From: Natronobacterium haloterrestre
GTDB taxonomy: Archaea; Halobacteriota; Halobacteria; Halobacteriales; Natrialbaceae
DNA: 64,000 nucleotides
Reading direction: 5' to 3'
NCBI RefSeq assembly: GCF_900112205.1
Contig: NZ_FOKW01000008.1
Location: forward strand, 62,001 to 126,000
The translations under genes and the position numbers were made by a program. The notes under the pieces were generated by a model, which did not search any database, had not been told where the DNA came from, and saw only the letters and a program-made list of their open reading frames with translations. Positions 8,706 through 18,685 of the stretch are shown piece by piece; the stretch's first letter is position 1, and the number at the start of each line of letters is the position of its first letter.

Positions 8706-10346
8706 ATGGCAGGATACGATCAGACGCTCCGACCGTTCCTCTGGCGCGCGGAACGGCTCCACCCGGACCGGGAAGTCGTCTCTCGAACACACGAGGGAAT
8801 CGTCCGCAACACCTACGAAGAGTACGCCGATCGGACGCGACAACTGGCGAACGCGCTCGAGGACGCCGGGATCGGTGATGGCGACCGCGTCGGGACGTTC
8901 TGCTGGAACCACCACCGGCACGCCGAGGTCTACTTCGCAGCGCCGAACGTCGGGGGACAACTCCACACGATCAACCCGCTGCTTCCGGCCGAACACATCC
9001 AGTACATCGTCGAGAACGCCGCGGATCGACTGCTGTTCGTCGACCAGTCGCTGCTCGAGGCGCTCGAGGGAGCCCACGACGCGGCGGCCTTCGAATCCGT
9101 CGAGCAGTACGTCGTCATGGGCTCGGAGGTGCCGGAGACGGACCTCGAGCCGGTTACCGACTACGAGTCGTTCATCGGCGCCCACGGGACGGAGTACGAC
9201 TGGCCGGAACTCGACGAGGACCAGCCCGCGGGGATGTGTTACACCTCCGGGACGACGGGCAAGCCGAAAGGGGTCGAGTACACCCAGCAGATGCTGTGGT
9301 CGCACACGATGGCGAGCCTGACGCCCCAGGCGCTCGAGATCGACGAGGACGACGTCGTCATGCCGGTCGTCCCGATGTTCCACGTCAACGCCTGGGGGAT
9401 GCCGTTCGCGACGACCGCTGCCGGTGGGAAACACGTCTATCCCGGCCCCTCGCCAGAGCCCGAGGACCTGGTTCGACTCATCAGGGAGGAGGAGGTTACC
9501 CTCACGGCCGGCGTCCCGACCGTCTGGCTCGGCGTCCTCGAGTACGTACAGGAACACGACGTGGACCTCGACTCGCTCGAGCGGGTCGTCATCGGCGGGA
9601 GCGCCGCCCCCGAGAGCCTGATCCGCCAGTACGACGACCTCGGCGTCGAGGTCGTCCACGCCTGGGGGATGACCGAACTGTCGCCGCTGGGGACCGTCGC
9701 CCACCTCAAGAGCGACCTCGAGGATCGCTCGCCCGAACAGCAGTACGCGAAGCAGGCCAAGCAGGGCCTGATCGTCCCGGGACTGGAGTTCAAAGTCGTC
9801 GACGACGACGGCGAGGAGGTCCCGTGGAACGGCGAGGACTTCGGCGAACTGTGGGTCCGTGGCCCCTGGGTCACGGACTCGTACTTCGAGCGGCCCCAGG
9901 CCAACGAAGTCGACTTCGAGGGGTCGTGGCTCAAGACCGGCGACATCGTCACCGTCGACGAGGACGGCTACATCCAGATCGTCGACCGGACGAAGGACGT
10001 GATCAAGAGCGGCGGCGAGTGGATCTCCTCCGTCGAACTCGAGAACAAGATTATGGCTCACGAGGCGGTCAGCGAGGCCACCGTCGTCGGTGCCCCCCAC
10101 GAGAAGTGGCAGGAACGGCCGGTCGCGTTCGTCGTCCCGACCGACGACGCCGGGATGGACGAAGACGAGTTCCTGGCCGAACTCGAGGCGTTCATCGCAG
10201 AGGACTACCCCGACTGGTGGACGCCCGACGCCGTCGTCCACATCGACGAGGTTCCCAAGACCGCGACGGGCAAGTTCGACAAGAAGACGCTCCGCGAGGA
10301 ATACGCCGACGAGGACCTGCTGGTCACGGAGGAGTCGGACGACTGA
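8706..10346 (+). CDS. Long-chain fatty acid-CoA ligase family (AMP-forming)
   Basis: 546 residues, full length for the class. AMP-binding core YTSGTTGKPKG at about residues 179-189, VPMFHVNAWG, the A5-like AWGMTE, LKTGD and the C-terminal hinge IVDRTKDVIKSGGEWIS, and the catalytic Lys region PKTATGKFDKK. It activates a carboxylate as acyl-AMP and passes it to CoA; the FHVNAWG pattern fits medium- or long-chain ligases, but chain length is not decided. An AT-rich AATTATG element about 28 nt before the ATG may be its promoter, in which case the mRNA would be nearly leaderless. No beta-oxidation genes are adjacent. Confidence 0.9.
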   Translation: MAGYDQTLRPFLWRAERLHPDREVVSRTHEGIVRNTYEEYADRTRQLANALEDAGIGDGDRVGTFCWNHHRHAEVYFAAPNVGGQLHTINPLLPAEHIQYIVENAADRLLFVDQSLLEALEGAHDAAAFESVEQYVVMGSEVPETDLEPVTDYESFIGAHGTEYDWPELDEDQPAGMCYTSGTTGKPKGVEYTQQMLWSHTMASLTPQALEIDEDDVVMPVVPMFHVNAWGMPFATTAAGGKHVYPGPSPEPEDLVRLIREEEVTLTAGVPTVWLGVLEYVQEHDVDLDSLERVVIGGSAAPESLIRQYDDLGVEVVHAWGMTELSPLGTVAHLKSDLEDRSPEQQYAKQAKQGLIVPGLEFKVVDDDGEEVPWNGEDFGELWVRGPWVTDSYFERPQANEVDFEGSWLKTGDIVTVDEDGYIQIVDRTKDVIKSGGEWISSVELENKIMAHEAVSEATVVGAPHEKWQERPVAFVVPTDDAGMDEDEFLAELEAFIAEDYPDWWTPDAVVHIDEVPKTATGKFDKKTLREEYADEDLLVTEESDD

Positions 10347-10383
10347 CCGAGCGGAGACTGCAAGAGACCGGCCTCCCTCTCTC

Positions 10384-10938
10384 TCACTCGAGTCGCGACA
10401 GCGCCCGCTCTTTCGCGGTGTCGTCCCCGCCGAATGGACCGTCGCCGATCTCGATCGCCGACACCCACTTGACGCTCTCCCAGCAGTCGTCGTCACCGTC
10501 CAGCGGTACGAGGCGGGCCGGGCCGCCGTGCTCGAGCGGGAGCGGTTCGCCGTCCAGTTCGAGGGCGAGCAGCGCCGTCGACAGGCGCTCGAGCGGGAAC
10601 GAACACGCGTAGTCCCCGTCGAGCGCACGAACGAGCGCGTGCGATTCGTCGGCGACGGGGCGGGCCCGCCCCAGCACCCGTTCGACCCGGACCCCGCGCC
10701 ACGCGAGGTCGTCGGCCCGCCACCCCTCCACGCAGTCGAAGTCCTCCGTCGCCGTCTCGAGCGGAAACGACTCGAGGTCCCGCCGGGAGAGACGCAGGGG
10801 GTCCGCCACGGCACCCGAGATCTCGAGTCGCCACCCGTCGTAATCGACGGTGTGGGGACCGAACGCGCCCGAACCCTCCTCGAGACCGAGCGCCTCGAGG
10901 ACCGCGTCGGGCACCGCGTGGGGTTCCAGGTCGCTCAT
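10384..10938 (-). CDS. Sulfite-oxidase-like molybdopterin-binding domain protein
   Basis: 184 residues, a stand-alone oxidoreductase molybdopterin-binding (SUOX) domain. The short DFDCVEGW segment provides the conserved Cys69 that ligates molybdenum, followed by W(R)GV and the PLEHGGPARLVPLD loop that contacts the cofactor; KWVSAIEI closes the domain. It lacks the dimerisation domain of sulfite oxidases and has no Tat signal, so it looks cytoplasmic, similar to small haloarchaeal SUOX-fold proteins of unknown substrate. It is divergent from a MOSC-domain gene with 111 nt between starts, which suggests shared molybdenum-cofactor chemistry. Confidence 0.82.
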   Translation of the reverse strand: MSDLEPHAVPDAVLEALGLEEGSGAFGPHTVDYDGWRLEISGAVADPLRLSRRDLESFPLETATEDFDCVEGWRADDLAWRGVRVERVLGRARPVADESHALVRALDGDYACSFPLERLSTALLALELDGEPLPLEHGGPARLVPLDGDDDCWESVKWVSAIEIGDGPFGGDDTAKERALSRLE

Positions 10939-11049
10939 CGTCTTCCGTACGACGCGACCGGCGGAAACCGTTCGGCCGAACGTGTGCGGCGACCGCGCGG
11001 TTTCGCTGGAACGAACACCTATATCCCGTCCGCCGGCCACGGCACTCCC

Positions 11050-11835
11050 ATGGCACGGCTCGAGCGCATCCGAACGTATCCCGTGAAGTCCCTCGACGGC
11101 GTCGACCGCGAGGAAGCGACGATCCGCGAGAACGGTACCCTCGCCGGCGACCGGGCGTTCGCCATCTTCGACGCCGACGGCGACGCCGTTACCGGAACCC
11201 GGACCGACCGCGTACACGACGTCAGGACCGAGTACGACCCCGGGACGGGAACCTTGACCGTCGACGTAACCGGGACCGGCGCGGACGGCCCACAGCAGTT
11301 CGACCTCGAGAGCGACGGCGGGCGAGAGCGTGCGGCGGCGTGGTTCTCCGAGGTCTTCGACTTCGGTGACCTCACGCTCGTGCGCGACGAGGGCGGCTAC
11401 GTCGACCGGGACGGAATGGGCCCGTCCGTGATCAGCACCGCGACGCTTGAGACGGTCGCCGACTGGTTCGACGACCTCACCGTCGACGGCGTTCGTCGGC
11501 GGATGCGGGCGAACCTCGAGGTATCGGGCGTCGAACCGTTCTGGGAGGACCGGTTCGTCGGCCCGGACGCGCCGGCTTTCGCCGTCGGCGACGTCCGCCT
11601 CGAGGGGGTCACGCCCTGTGCGCGCTGTGTCGTCCCGGAGCGGGATCCGGACACTGGCGAGGCACTCCCCGAGTTCCGCGAGCGATTCGTCGAGAAGCGC
11701 CGGGAGACGTTCCCCGAGTGGGCCGACGAGGCGGCCTTCGACCACTACTACACGCTGATGCTCATCGCCGACGTCGTCGAAGGAGACCGGGGGCAGACGG
11801 TCGCCGTCGGCGATCCCGTGGAAACGCTCGACTGA
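11050..11835 (+). CDS. MOSC-domain protein (mARC-like)
   Basis: 261 residues. N-terminal MOSC-N beta barrel (LERIRTYPVKSLDGV, GDRAFAIFD) and C-terminal MOSC domain with RANLEVSG, FWED and the conserved cysteine segment GVTPCARC (Cys190, Cys193). In mARC and YiiM-type proteins one conserved Cys in this segment ligates Mo-cofactor and the enzyme reduces N-hydroxylated bases. A sulfur-carrier role is the alternative. The ATG at 11050 sits right after the AT-containing CACCTATATCCC, a plausible promoter or leader. The divergent neighbour is a SUOX-fold protein. Confidence 0.85.
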   Translation: MARLERIRTYPVKSLDGVDREEATIRENGTLAGDRAFAIFDADGDAVTGTRTDRVHDVRTEYDPGTGTLTVDVTGTGADGPQQFDLESDGGRERAAAWFSEVFDFGDLTLVRDEGGYVDRDGMGPSVISTATLETVADWFDDLTVDGVRRRMRANLEVSGVEPFWEDRFVGPDAPAFAVGDVRLEGVTPCARCVVPERDPDTGEALPEFRERFVEKRRETFPEWADEAAFDHYYTLMLIADVVEGDRGQTVAVGDPVETLD

Positions 11836-11895
11836 CGGACTCGGCGCTCGAGGCGTCGGAAACGGATAGAGAACAGAACGGGCGAGTCGCTCGCG

Positions 11896-12243
11896 TCAGG
11901 CTTGCGCTTCCGAATCGGATTCGGATTCCGTGCCCGTCTCGAGTTCGTACTCCCACTCCCGGTAGCCGCCCTCCATGCTCGCGACGGCGTCGCTTTCGGC
12001 GTCCTCGTAGCTACCGATCAGCCGGGCCGCCTGGATCGAACTCTGGCCGATCGGACAGGCGACGACCACGTCGTCGCCCCAGTCGTACTCGTCGATCCGG
12101 GAAGGCAGTTCGCTCATCGGGATGTTGATCGCGCCGGGGATGTGGCCCTGTTCGAACTCCGATTCCGGCCGGATGTCGACGACCTGTACGTCGTCGTCCT
12201 CGAGCTTTTCCTTGACTTCGTCGGGGGTGACTTCGTCGACCAT
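11896..12243 (-). CDS. Rhodanese-domain protein (single domain)
   Basis: 115 residues. Single rhodanese module: VVDIRPESEFEQGHIPGAINIP is the CH2A-type motif and VACPIGQSS the active-site loop with catalytic Cys63, which would carry a persulfide. The acidic 15-residue tail (SESDSE) is a haloarchaeal adaptation. It lies 9 nt downstream of a TusA-like gene on the same strand, an arrangement that suggests a sulfur relay from rhodanese persulfide to TusA, as known for bacterial rhodanese-TusA pairs; the transfer here is inferred. Confidence 0.88.
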   Translation of the reverse strand: MVDEVTPDEVKEKLEDDDVQVVDIRPESEFEQGHIPGAINIPMSELPSRIDEYDWGDDVVVACPIGQSSIQAARLIGSYEDAESDAVASMEGGYREWEYELETGTESESDSEAQA

Positions 12244-12252
12244 GGATGTGGA

Positions 12253-12552
12253 TTACTTCTTGGAGAGGAAAATACGATACAGTCCCGACCCGCTCTTCCA
12301 GACCTTCGCGTCGGCGAGGTCCTCGACCGCCTTCGGGACGTTTTCGGTACTCGGTACGTGGTCGGTCTCCTGGACGAGCAGGTCGCCCGACTCAAGCCCC
12401 TGGATCGCCTTCTTGGCTTCCAGTTGCGGGTACGGACAGACCTCGCCCGTCATGTCCTGGAGTTCGTCGGCCTCCTCGTAGAGCTGTTCGGCCGTTTCGT
12501 CGTCGAGTTCGTCCGGCAGGTCGACGACGTCGTCCCAGGTCGGTTTGCTCAT
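12253..12552 (-). CDS. TusA/SirA-family sulfurtransferase
   Basis: 99 residues. The motif GEVCPYPQLEAKKAI (Cys39 in CPxP) is the sulfur-accepting site of TusA-type carriers. An N-terminal 30-residue acidic helix-rich extension precedes the usual 70-residue fold. The last residues (GSGLYRIFLSKK) match the closing beta strand. First gene of a two-gene unit with the rhodanese. Candidate pathways are tRNA thiolation and Mo-cofactor sulfuration; the molybdenum-type genes just upstream make the second attractive but do not prove it. Confidence 0.86.
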   Translation of the reverse strand: MSKPTWDDVVDLPDELDDETAEQLYEEADELQDMTGEVCPYPQLEAKKAIQGLESGDLLVQETDHVPSTENVPKAVEDLADAKVWKSGSGLYRIFLSKK

Positions 12553-12798
12553 GTGGTCTCGCTTCGAGTTGGTGTCGGAGCCCGTTAACCGCTTTCGGTC
12601 GGGTCAGTTCTCTCTCGTATCTGCGACGCCCGGCCGGCGCTCATCGTCTCCACGCCGACCGGCAAACGGCCCTCGAGGCCCACATACGGCCGTCGCGTGG
12701 CCGATCCGCTCGAGCCTTCGGGACGACGTCAGAACCGAGATTCCTGCGGAGACGTCCGGTTCCGTCGGACCCATATTCGGTCCGGGGAAAGGACCGCT

Positions 12799-13902
12799 AT
12801 GACCGACGAGCGGATGCCGGACGAGTCGGCCGGCGGGACCGAGACCGGGACCACCGGGACTGGGACTGGGACCGAGACCGGGACCGAGACCGGGACCGGG
12901 ACCGGGATCGACGAGTCGACGATCTTCGAGACCCCGCTGCTCGAACTCGACGTCGACGTCCCCGGCACCGTCTACGGCAAGGCCGAGTGGTTCAACCTCC
13001 CGGAGGCACCCCACGGCGGCGGCTCCATCAAGTCCCGCATCGCCAAGGGCATGCTCGACGGGGCCGAGGAACGTGGCGAACTCGAGGCCGACGTGACGAT
13101 CATCGAGCCGACCTCGGGCAACACGGGCAGCGAGATCGCCCGGCTCGCCACGGCGCGTGGGTACGACGTGGAGATCGTGATGCCGGACAATGCAAGCGGC
13201 GGCAAGATCGACGCGGTCCGGGACGCCGGCGCGGAGATCCACTTCGTCGACGCCGACCTCGGCTACGACGCCGTCATCGAGCGTTGCGAGGAACTGATCG
13301 CCGAGAACCCCGACGACTACTACCGGCCGAACCAGTACGAGAACCCCGACAACCCGGGCACCCACGAGCGGACGACCGCCCGGGAGATCCTCGAACAGAC
13401 GGACGGGGAGGTCACCCACTTCGTCGCGGGGGCCGGAACCGGCGGCACCGTCACGGGGACGGGCCGGGGACTCCACGACCGCGGCGACGACGTCACCGTC
13501 GTCGGCTTCGAGCCGAAGGAGGCGCTGCACGCCATCGACGGCCTGAAATTCCTCCGGACCGGCGACCACTACCACCCCGAGACGTACGACGAGTCCGTCC
13601 TCGACCGCAAGGAGTACGTCTCGACGGGCGACGCCTACGACCGCGCCCGGGATCTCCGGGATCGCTACCAGGACGCGGCGGTCGACGTCCACGATCCGGG
13701 CCAGCACGACCCCGAAACGGTCGAGCACCACCTCCGGGTCGACGGCCAGTTCGTCGTCGGCACCTCGAGCGGGGCCGGGATCCAGGCCGTCCACCAGTTA
13801 GCCGGGGACGGGGCGCTCGACGAGGACTCGGTGACCGTCGTGATGCTCTGTGATCGGGGCGACAAGTACGCCGACATCCCGCTGTGGGAGGAGTACCTCT
13901 GA
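12799..13902 (+). CDS. PLP-dependent cysteine synthase family protein
   Basis: 367 residues, fold type II beta-family. GSIKSR (Lys78) holds the PLP Schiff-base lysine, PTSGNTGSE is the substrate-binding loop, GAGTGGTVTGTG the phosphate-binding loop, and GTSSGAG the C-terminal Ser that contacts the PLP ring nitrogen. Makes cysteine from O-acetyl- or O-phosphoserine, or cystathionine-type products; CysK, CysM and CBS-like cannot be separated here. The C-terminus is degenerate against CysK (no CBS domain). The N-terminal 35 residues are a Thr-Gly-Glu repeat encoded by a hexanucleotide tract, unlike anything in the enzyme family, and likely disordered. Confidence 0.87.
   Translation: MTDERMPDESAGGTETGTTGTGTGTETGTETGTGTGIDESTIFETPLLELDVDVPGTVYGKAEWFNLPEAPHGGGSIKSRIAKGMLDGAEERGELEADVTIIEPTSGNTGSEIARLATARGYDVEIVMPDNASGGKIDAVRDAGAEIHFVDADLGYDAVIERCEELIAENPDDYYRPNQYENPDNPGTHERTTAREILEQTDGEVTHFVAGAGTGGTVTGTGRGLHDRGDDVTVVGFEPKEALHAIDGLKFLRTGDHYHPETYDESVLDRKEYVSTGDAYDRARDLRDRYQDAAVDVHDPGQHDPETVEHHLRVDGQFVVGTSSGAGIQAVHQLAGDGALDEDSVTVVMLCDRGDKYADIPLWEEYL
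12838..12909. repeat. GGGACC hexanucleotide tract in the cysteine-synthase-like gene
   Basis: Some twelve degenerate units of GGGACC/GGGACT/GAGACC that encode the Thr-Gly-Glu N-terminus. Confidence 0.75.
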
Positions 13903-13909
13903 CCGCCGG

Positions 13910-15190
<1,281 letters not shown>

Positions 15191-15309
15191 ACGGGCTCGT
15201 ACGATATCGGGGGCAAAGAAACCGCACGGACGGGACGGAAGGCGACGGCGATGGGACGGCGGGTCGGGAAACGGAATTCTCATCGGCCTCGAGCGACAAC
15301 GGACGCCTA

Positions 15310-15753
15310 ATGCGACTCGAACTCCGTGTCTGCCAGCACTGTCTCGACGGCGACCACCCGGGCCACGAGGACAAGACCGCTTTGCTCCAGGACATGGTCG
15401 CCTGCGCCGAGCGGATCGAGGAGTACAAGGAGGTACTCGACCTCGACGCGGTCCACATCCGCAAGGTCCGCGACGACGAGCCCGGCAAGCCGGCGGCGCT
15501 GCCGGTCGTCTCGGCGACCATCCAGAACGACCAGGTCGTGTTGAACGACACCCAGCTCGTCGCCGAAGGGCAGGACGGGACGATGCTCCTGTACGCGAAC
15601 CCGGACGACATCCTGACGGTGCTCGCCGGGAACGTCGACGAGATCAGCAAGGCCGTCCCCGAAGACGTCACCGTCGACCTCTCGGAGCCGGGTGCACAGA
15701 TCGTCTCGGAGGCGGACCTCGGGGCCGACCCCGATCGACAGCCGGACCAGTAA
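15310..15753 (+). CDS. Uncharacterised haloarchaeal protein with CxxC near the N-terminus
   Basis: 147 residues. Function not recognised. The first beta strand is followed by CQHC (Cys8, Cys11) and a His-rich turn (DGDHPGHED), a possible metal site, then a helix with one more Cys. The remainder (LLYANPDDILTVL, AVPEDVTVDLSEP) looks like a compact alpha/beta domain. No signal peptide or membrane segment. It is divergent from the RNA ligase with 119 nt between starts and precedes, on the same strand, another unknown gene and the RNA ligase partner, so a link to RNA repair is possible by position only. Confidence 0.72.
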   Translation: MRLELRVCQHCLDGDHPGHEDKTALLQDMVACAERIEEYKEVLDLDAVHIRKVRDDEPGKPAALPVVSATIQNDQVVLNDTQLVAEGQDGTMLLYANPDDILTVLAGNVDEISKAVPEDVTVDLSEPGAQIVSEADLGADPDRQPDQ

Positions 15754-15920
15754 CACCGTTTCGTCCCCTCTTTTCGGCCGGCGTCGGGCCGCCTGCTTCG
15801 TCGGCTCGTTCTCTCGAGCCGACCTGAGCGCAGCTGCGAGAGTCGGACGCACTGATAAACTGATACTTTTAACCACGGCGGCAGTGCCCGCGCTACTACC
15901 GACGCCGTCTCACTCGAGCA

Positions 15921-16595
15921 ATGACAGACTCCGAATCACCGCCGCGAGAACCGCTCCGCGTAGATCTCTACCTCCGCGGGCGGGCACCGGCCGAAGCCGT
16001 GGACCGACTCCTCGCAGTGGTCGAGCGGGCACGCAGGCTGGAGGAGATCGATCGCGTCTCGGACGTAACGGTGACGACGTGGAGTTCGGTCCGACCCGTG
16101 CTCGAAACGATCGCCGACGGCCCCGCGTCGGTGACTGCGACCGTCGCGGCCTTCCGGTCGTGGGCCGACAGCGAGGGGTACAGCCTCGAGCCGGCGTTCG
16201 GGCGTCGCGAGGTATCGTCGATGCTCGAGGTGGGGGGCGCGACGGAGACGGGGACGGAGACGGGGACAGGGACTGGGACGGAAAGTCACCCGTTCCCGGG
16301 CTCAAACTCTGCCTCCGATCCCGACACCGACGCCCTTCGAGAGCTTCGCGTCCCGACCGTCTGTGCCGCTATTTACGCCGACGAGACCCTCGAGTGCGTC
16401 GTCCCTTGTTCGGACGACGAACGCACGTACTCCGTCGAGGAGTGTTTGCAAGCGCTCGAGACTGGGGTCCTCGAACACCTCCCTGGACCGATGACGCATC
16501 GGGAGTGGGCACGAGGGGCGAACCCCGACGCCTCGCGGGACGGCTCCGACGTCGTTTCCCGCGAAGACACCGAACCGTCCACGTCCGACGGGTAG
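15921..16595 (+). CDS. Haloarchaeal conserved protein of the small HTH-like family
   Basis: 224 residues. The opening LRVDLYLRGRAPAEAVDRLLAV and the DRVSDVTVTTW strand resemble a haloarchaeal family annotated as HTH-domain proteins; I cannot see a convincing recognition helix. The centre is interrupted by a Thr-Gly-Glu stretch encoded by a GGGACGGAGAC tract (16241-16281), after which a Cys-containing domain resumes (VCAAIYADETLECVVPC). A TATA-like ATACTTTTAACC lies about 50 nt before the ATG, giving a short leader. Two unknown genes including this one separate the RNA ligase from its partner. Confidence 0.62.
   Translation: MTDSESPPREPLRVDLYLRGRAPAEAVDRLLAVVERARRLEEIDRVSDVTVTTWSSVRPVLETIADGPASVTATVAAFRSWADSEGYSLEPAFGRREVSSMLEVGGATETGTETGTGTGTESHPFPGSNSASDPDTDALRELRVPTVCAAIYADETLECVVPCSDDERTYSVEECLQALETGVLEHLPGPMTHREWARGANPDASRDGSDVVSREDTEPSTSDG
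16241..16281. repeat. GGGACG/GGAGAC hexanucleotide tract
   Basis: Interrupts the uncharacterised gene at 15921 with a Thr-Gly-Glu stretch resembling the one in the cysteine-synthase-like gene. Confidence 0.7.
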
Positions 16596-16646
16596 GTACC
16601 CCGCGGACGGCCCACTTATTTCTCCGTTCGCCCCCAATCTCGCACC

Positions 16647-17321
16647 ATGTCCACGGAGACGTTCAAACAGCGGTTCGTCCTCGACACCTCGCTGTTCGTC
16701 ACCGAGGAGATCCGCCGGGCGGACGAGTCGCTCGAGGAGGCCGTCCTGCGGCTCCTCGATCTGATCGCCCACGCACGGCTCAACCTCGACATCTCCTGTT
16801 ACGTCCCGCCGACGATCCACGACGAACTCACGACGATGCTCGAGGCCCGCGGGGTCGACGAGGAGGTCTACGCGAAGCTCAACACCTGGGTCGTCCGCAA
16901 ACACCCCGACCGGTACGGACTCGAGATCCCGGCCAACGTCGTCTACAGCTTCGTCGACGAGATGAGCGACCGGGTCGACCGCGGGCTCCGGGTCTCCGAG
17001 GAGGCCGTCCGCCGGGCCGAGCGGGCGTCGGACGAACCGCTCGAGGACCACGAGCACAAGACGGAGGTCGACGCGGTGATCTCCGACCTGCGCGACAAGT
17101 ACCGCGGCGCGATGCGGACCGGGGTGCTCGACTCGCGGGAGGACTTCGACCTCCTGATCCTCGCCCGCGAACTCGACGCGGGGGTCGTCACCGAAGATCG
17201 GGGGATCATCGACTGGACCGAGGACTTCGGCCTGCGGTACATCCGCGGGCGGGAGTTCCCGGACCTGCTCGAGCAGTACCTCGCGACGGTCGATCCCGAG
17301 GAGAAGCGAACGATCGATTGA
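16647..17321 (+). CDS. RNA ligase partner protein (PIN-like, MJ0950/UPF0278 family)
   Basis: 224 residues. The family is known for co-occurring with and neighbouring the archaeal RNA ligase gene. The N-terminal [10 protein letters not shown] gives the first PIN-type acidic residue (Asp13), HDEL and the C-terminal [21 protein letters not shown] with [12 protein letters not shown] provide the remaining Asp/Glu cluster of a metal-dependent nuclease fold. Catalytic activity has not been assigned for the family that I know of. The AT-rich CTTATTTCTCC about 30 nt before the ATG is a likely promoter. Confidence 0.86.
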   Translation: MSTETFKQRFVLDTSLFVTEEIRRADESLEEAVLRLLDLIAHARLNLDISCYVPPTIHDELTTMLEARGVDEEVYAKLNTWVVRKHPDRYGLEIPANVVYSFVDEMSDRVDRGLRVSEEAVRRAERASDEPLEDHEHKTEVDAVISDLRDKYRGAMRTGVLDSREDFDLLILARELDAGVVTEDRGIIDWTEDFGLRYIRGREFPDLLEQYLATVDPEEKRTID

Positions 17322-17364
17322 TCCCCCGGCCGTCACTATTGCGCCGAACCGCCTTCGATCCCTG

Positions 17365-17940
17365 TCAGGAATCCGCCCGCCAGACGCCGCCGATCTCCTC
17401 GCGCTCGAAATCGACGTAGTCGCCGTCCTGGAAGATCGAGACGCGGCCGCTCTCCTCGCTGAGCGTTACGGTGGCGACCACCTCCTCCCGCGCGGAGGTG
17501 TCCATCGCGCTCATGTGGCGTGCTCCCATCCACTCGGCGTAGGAGTGATCCGCACTCACGGGCAGTGCCTCGAGTTCGTCCGCCGAGAGGTCCTTGAGCC
17601 GAACCATCTGCTCGTGGATCGTCCCGTCGACCGTGACGACGACCGCGCCGTCGCGCTCGAGCGCGACCGACCGGGCGACGTCGTAGAAAGACTCCAGCCG
17701 TCCGCTGACCGATGGACACTCGTCGGTCGGCCACCGGTTCTCGCCCATCGGGTCGGCGTACTCCTCGATCGACGTTCCGGCGACGACCACGAAGTACAGA
17801 CCCGGCCCCTGCACGTAGGGTTCGTCCCACCGATCGAACGAGAGACTGATCCCTTCGACACAGTACGTGATGACGTCGATGAGTTCCGTGACGGCTTCGT
17901 GGTCGATGTAGTCGATCGAGAGCGTCTCGTCGCTCGCCAT
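17365..17940 (-). CDS. dacZ: Diadenylate cyclase (DacZ-type, DisA_N domain)
   Basis: 191 residues. Makes cyclic di-AMP from two ATP. The DisA_N/DAC signatures are DGTIHEQMVRL, where the family has the DGA-type loop, and GARHMSAMDTS, corresponding to the GxRHRxA nucleotide loop; the second differs by having Met where most bacterial enzymes have Arg. This minimal one-domain cyclase is the haloarchaeal form, essential and tightly controlled in Haloferax. Start at MASDETL is preferred over an ATG 8 codons upstream. No phosphodiesterase or c-di-AMP receptor lies next to it, though the antiporter with TrkA-C at 18.9 kb is of a class that often senses it. Confidence 0.84.
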   Translation of the reverse strand: MASDETLSIDYIDHEAVTELIDVITYCVEGISLSFDRWDEPYVQGPGLYFVVVAGTSIEEYADPMGENRWPTDECPSVSGRLESFYDVARSVALERDGAVVVTVDGTIHEQMVRLKDLSADELEALPVSADHSYAEWMGARHMSAMDTSAREEVVATVTLSEESGRVSIFQDGDYVDFEREEIGGVWRADS

Positions 17941-18102
17941 ACACCCCCGTTCGTCGCCACTCACAAAGGCCTTCAGTCACCCGGTCGACCCCGGAGGATC
18001 CAGCGAGTCGAGCGTACCGACCGCCGTCCGGCAGAGCACGCTCGAGACGCGTCGCTTCGCGGTTCGACTCCGAAAAACCGCAAGTCGCGACCGCGAGTGG
18101 GT

Positions 18103-18369
18103 TCAGATACGGCCGACGTTATCGACGTCGACGCTCTCGACGCCCTCGACGTCCGCGAAGTTCTCCTCGACCGTCTCCGTGCCGCCCGCACCGTCCGGGA
18201 CGATCACGGTCGGGTAGAGCGCGGTGAGGCCGAACGCGACTTCCTCGCGCTCGACGCCGTTGATCTTCGCACCCTCGGGGAGCGCGCTCTCGAGGCGTTC
18301 CTGGAGCGCGTCGAGGTCCATCTCGGGGCTGTCCGGCATGACCTTGATCTTGGCTGCTACTTTTCCCAT
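18103..18369 (-). CDS. Translation elongation factor 1-beta (aEF-1beta)
   Basis: 88 residues, the usual length. Nucleotide-exchange factor that reloads aEF-1alpha with GTP. The alpha/beta sandwich is clear: [16 protein letters not shown] at the start, [22 protein letters not shown] in the centre and the C-terminal [20 protein letters not shown], a highly conserved ending. It follows the zinc-protein gene at 18376 by 6 nt, so they are almost surely one transcript, the gene order commonly seen in haloarchaea. Confidence 0.95.
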   Translation of the reverse strand: MGKVAAKIKVMPDSPEMDLDALQERLESALPEGAKINGVEREEVAFGLTALYPTVIVPDGAGGTETVEENFADVEGVESVDVDNVGRI

Positions 18370-18375
18370 GGTGTA

Positions 18376-18555
18376 TCAGGGTCCGGTGAATCCGCAGTCC
18401 GGGCACTCGTAGAGGTTGCTCTGCTTGCGACACTTGGCACAGCGGTAGATCTGCTGGCCACAGTCGGGGCACTTGAACGACGCGGCGTTCGTTCCCGCGA
18501 TGTTGAGCCCACAGGAGACGCACGAGCGCGTCTCTCGGTCGTTCGTCGTACTCAT
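18376..18555 (-). CDS. HVO_2753-type small zinc-finger protein
   Basis: 59 residues with eight cysteines in four CxxC pairs (Cys12/15, 29/32, 39/42, 51/54), two of them CPxCG knuckles, so one or two zinc ions can be bound. The Haloferax volcanii relative HVO_2753 has been studied as a small zinc protein needed for swarming and biofilm formation. A TATA-like GTTAAAAACG about 26 nt before the ATG supports a leaderless start. A longer upstream frame exists but lacks any conserved residues. First gene of the unit with aEF-1beta. Confidence 0.92.
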   Translation of the reverse strand: MSTTNDRETRSCVSCGLNIAGTNAASFKCPDCGQQIYRCAKCRKQSNLYECPDCGFTGP

Positions 18556-18574
18556 ACCCCTCCTTTCCCGCCCG

Positions 18575-18586
18575 GCGTTTTTAACG
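18575..18586 (-). promoter_or_regulatory. TATA element of the zinc-finger/aEF-1beta unit
   Basis: On the minus strand the sequence reads CCGTTAAAAACG, centred about 26 nt before the ATG at 18555. This is the spacing expected for a leaderless haloarchaeal transcript. Confidence 0.5.
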
Positions 18587-18658
18587 GTTGTCTTTCGACT
18601 GCTCGCCTGCTCGCCGGGGAGCCGTGGAGTCCTCTTGCGCGCGAGTCGATGCACGTGG

Positions 18659-18685
18659 GGGCGTTTTCTCGTTCGGAAAACGCCC
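18659..18685. other. 10-bp perfect inverted repeat in a 371-bp gene-free stretch
   Basis: Arms GGGCGTTTTC and GAAAACGCCC with a 7-nt loop. It sits in the gap between the zinc-protein start (18555) and the antiporter stop (18927). On the minus strand a TATAA-like element (18690-18699) precedes it by about 10 nt, so it could form a 5' stem of a longer leader for the zinc-protein mRNA; on the plus strand it could be part of a terminator-like structure. The rest of the gap shows no convincing gene. Confidence 0.45.

Noticed and set aside
7447-9321. 624-residue plus-strand frame
   Set aside because: Crosses two real genes on opposite strands and has no family features; typical of G+C-rich DNA.
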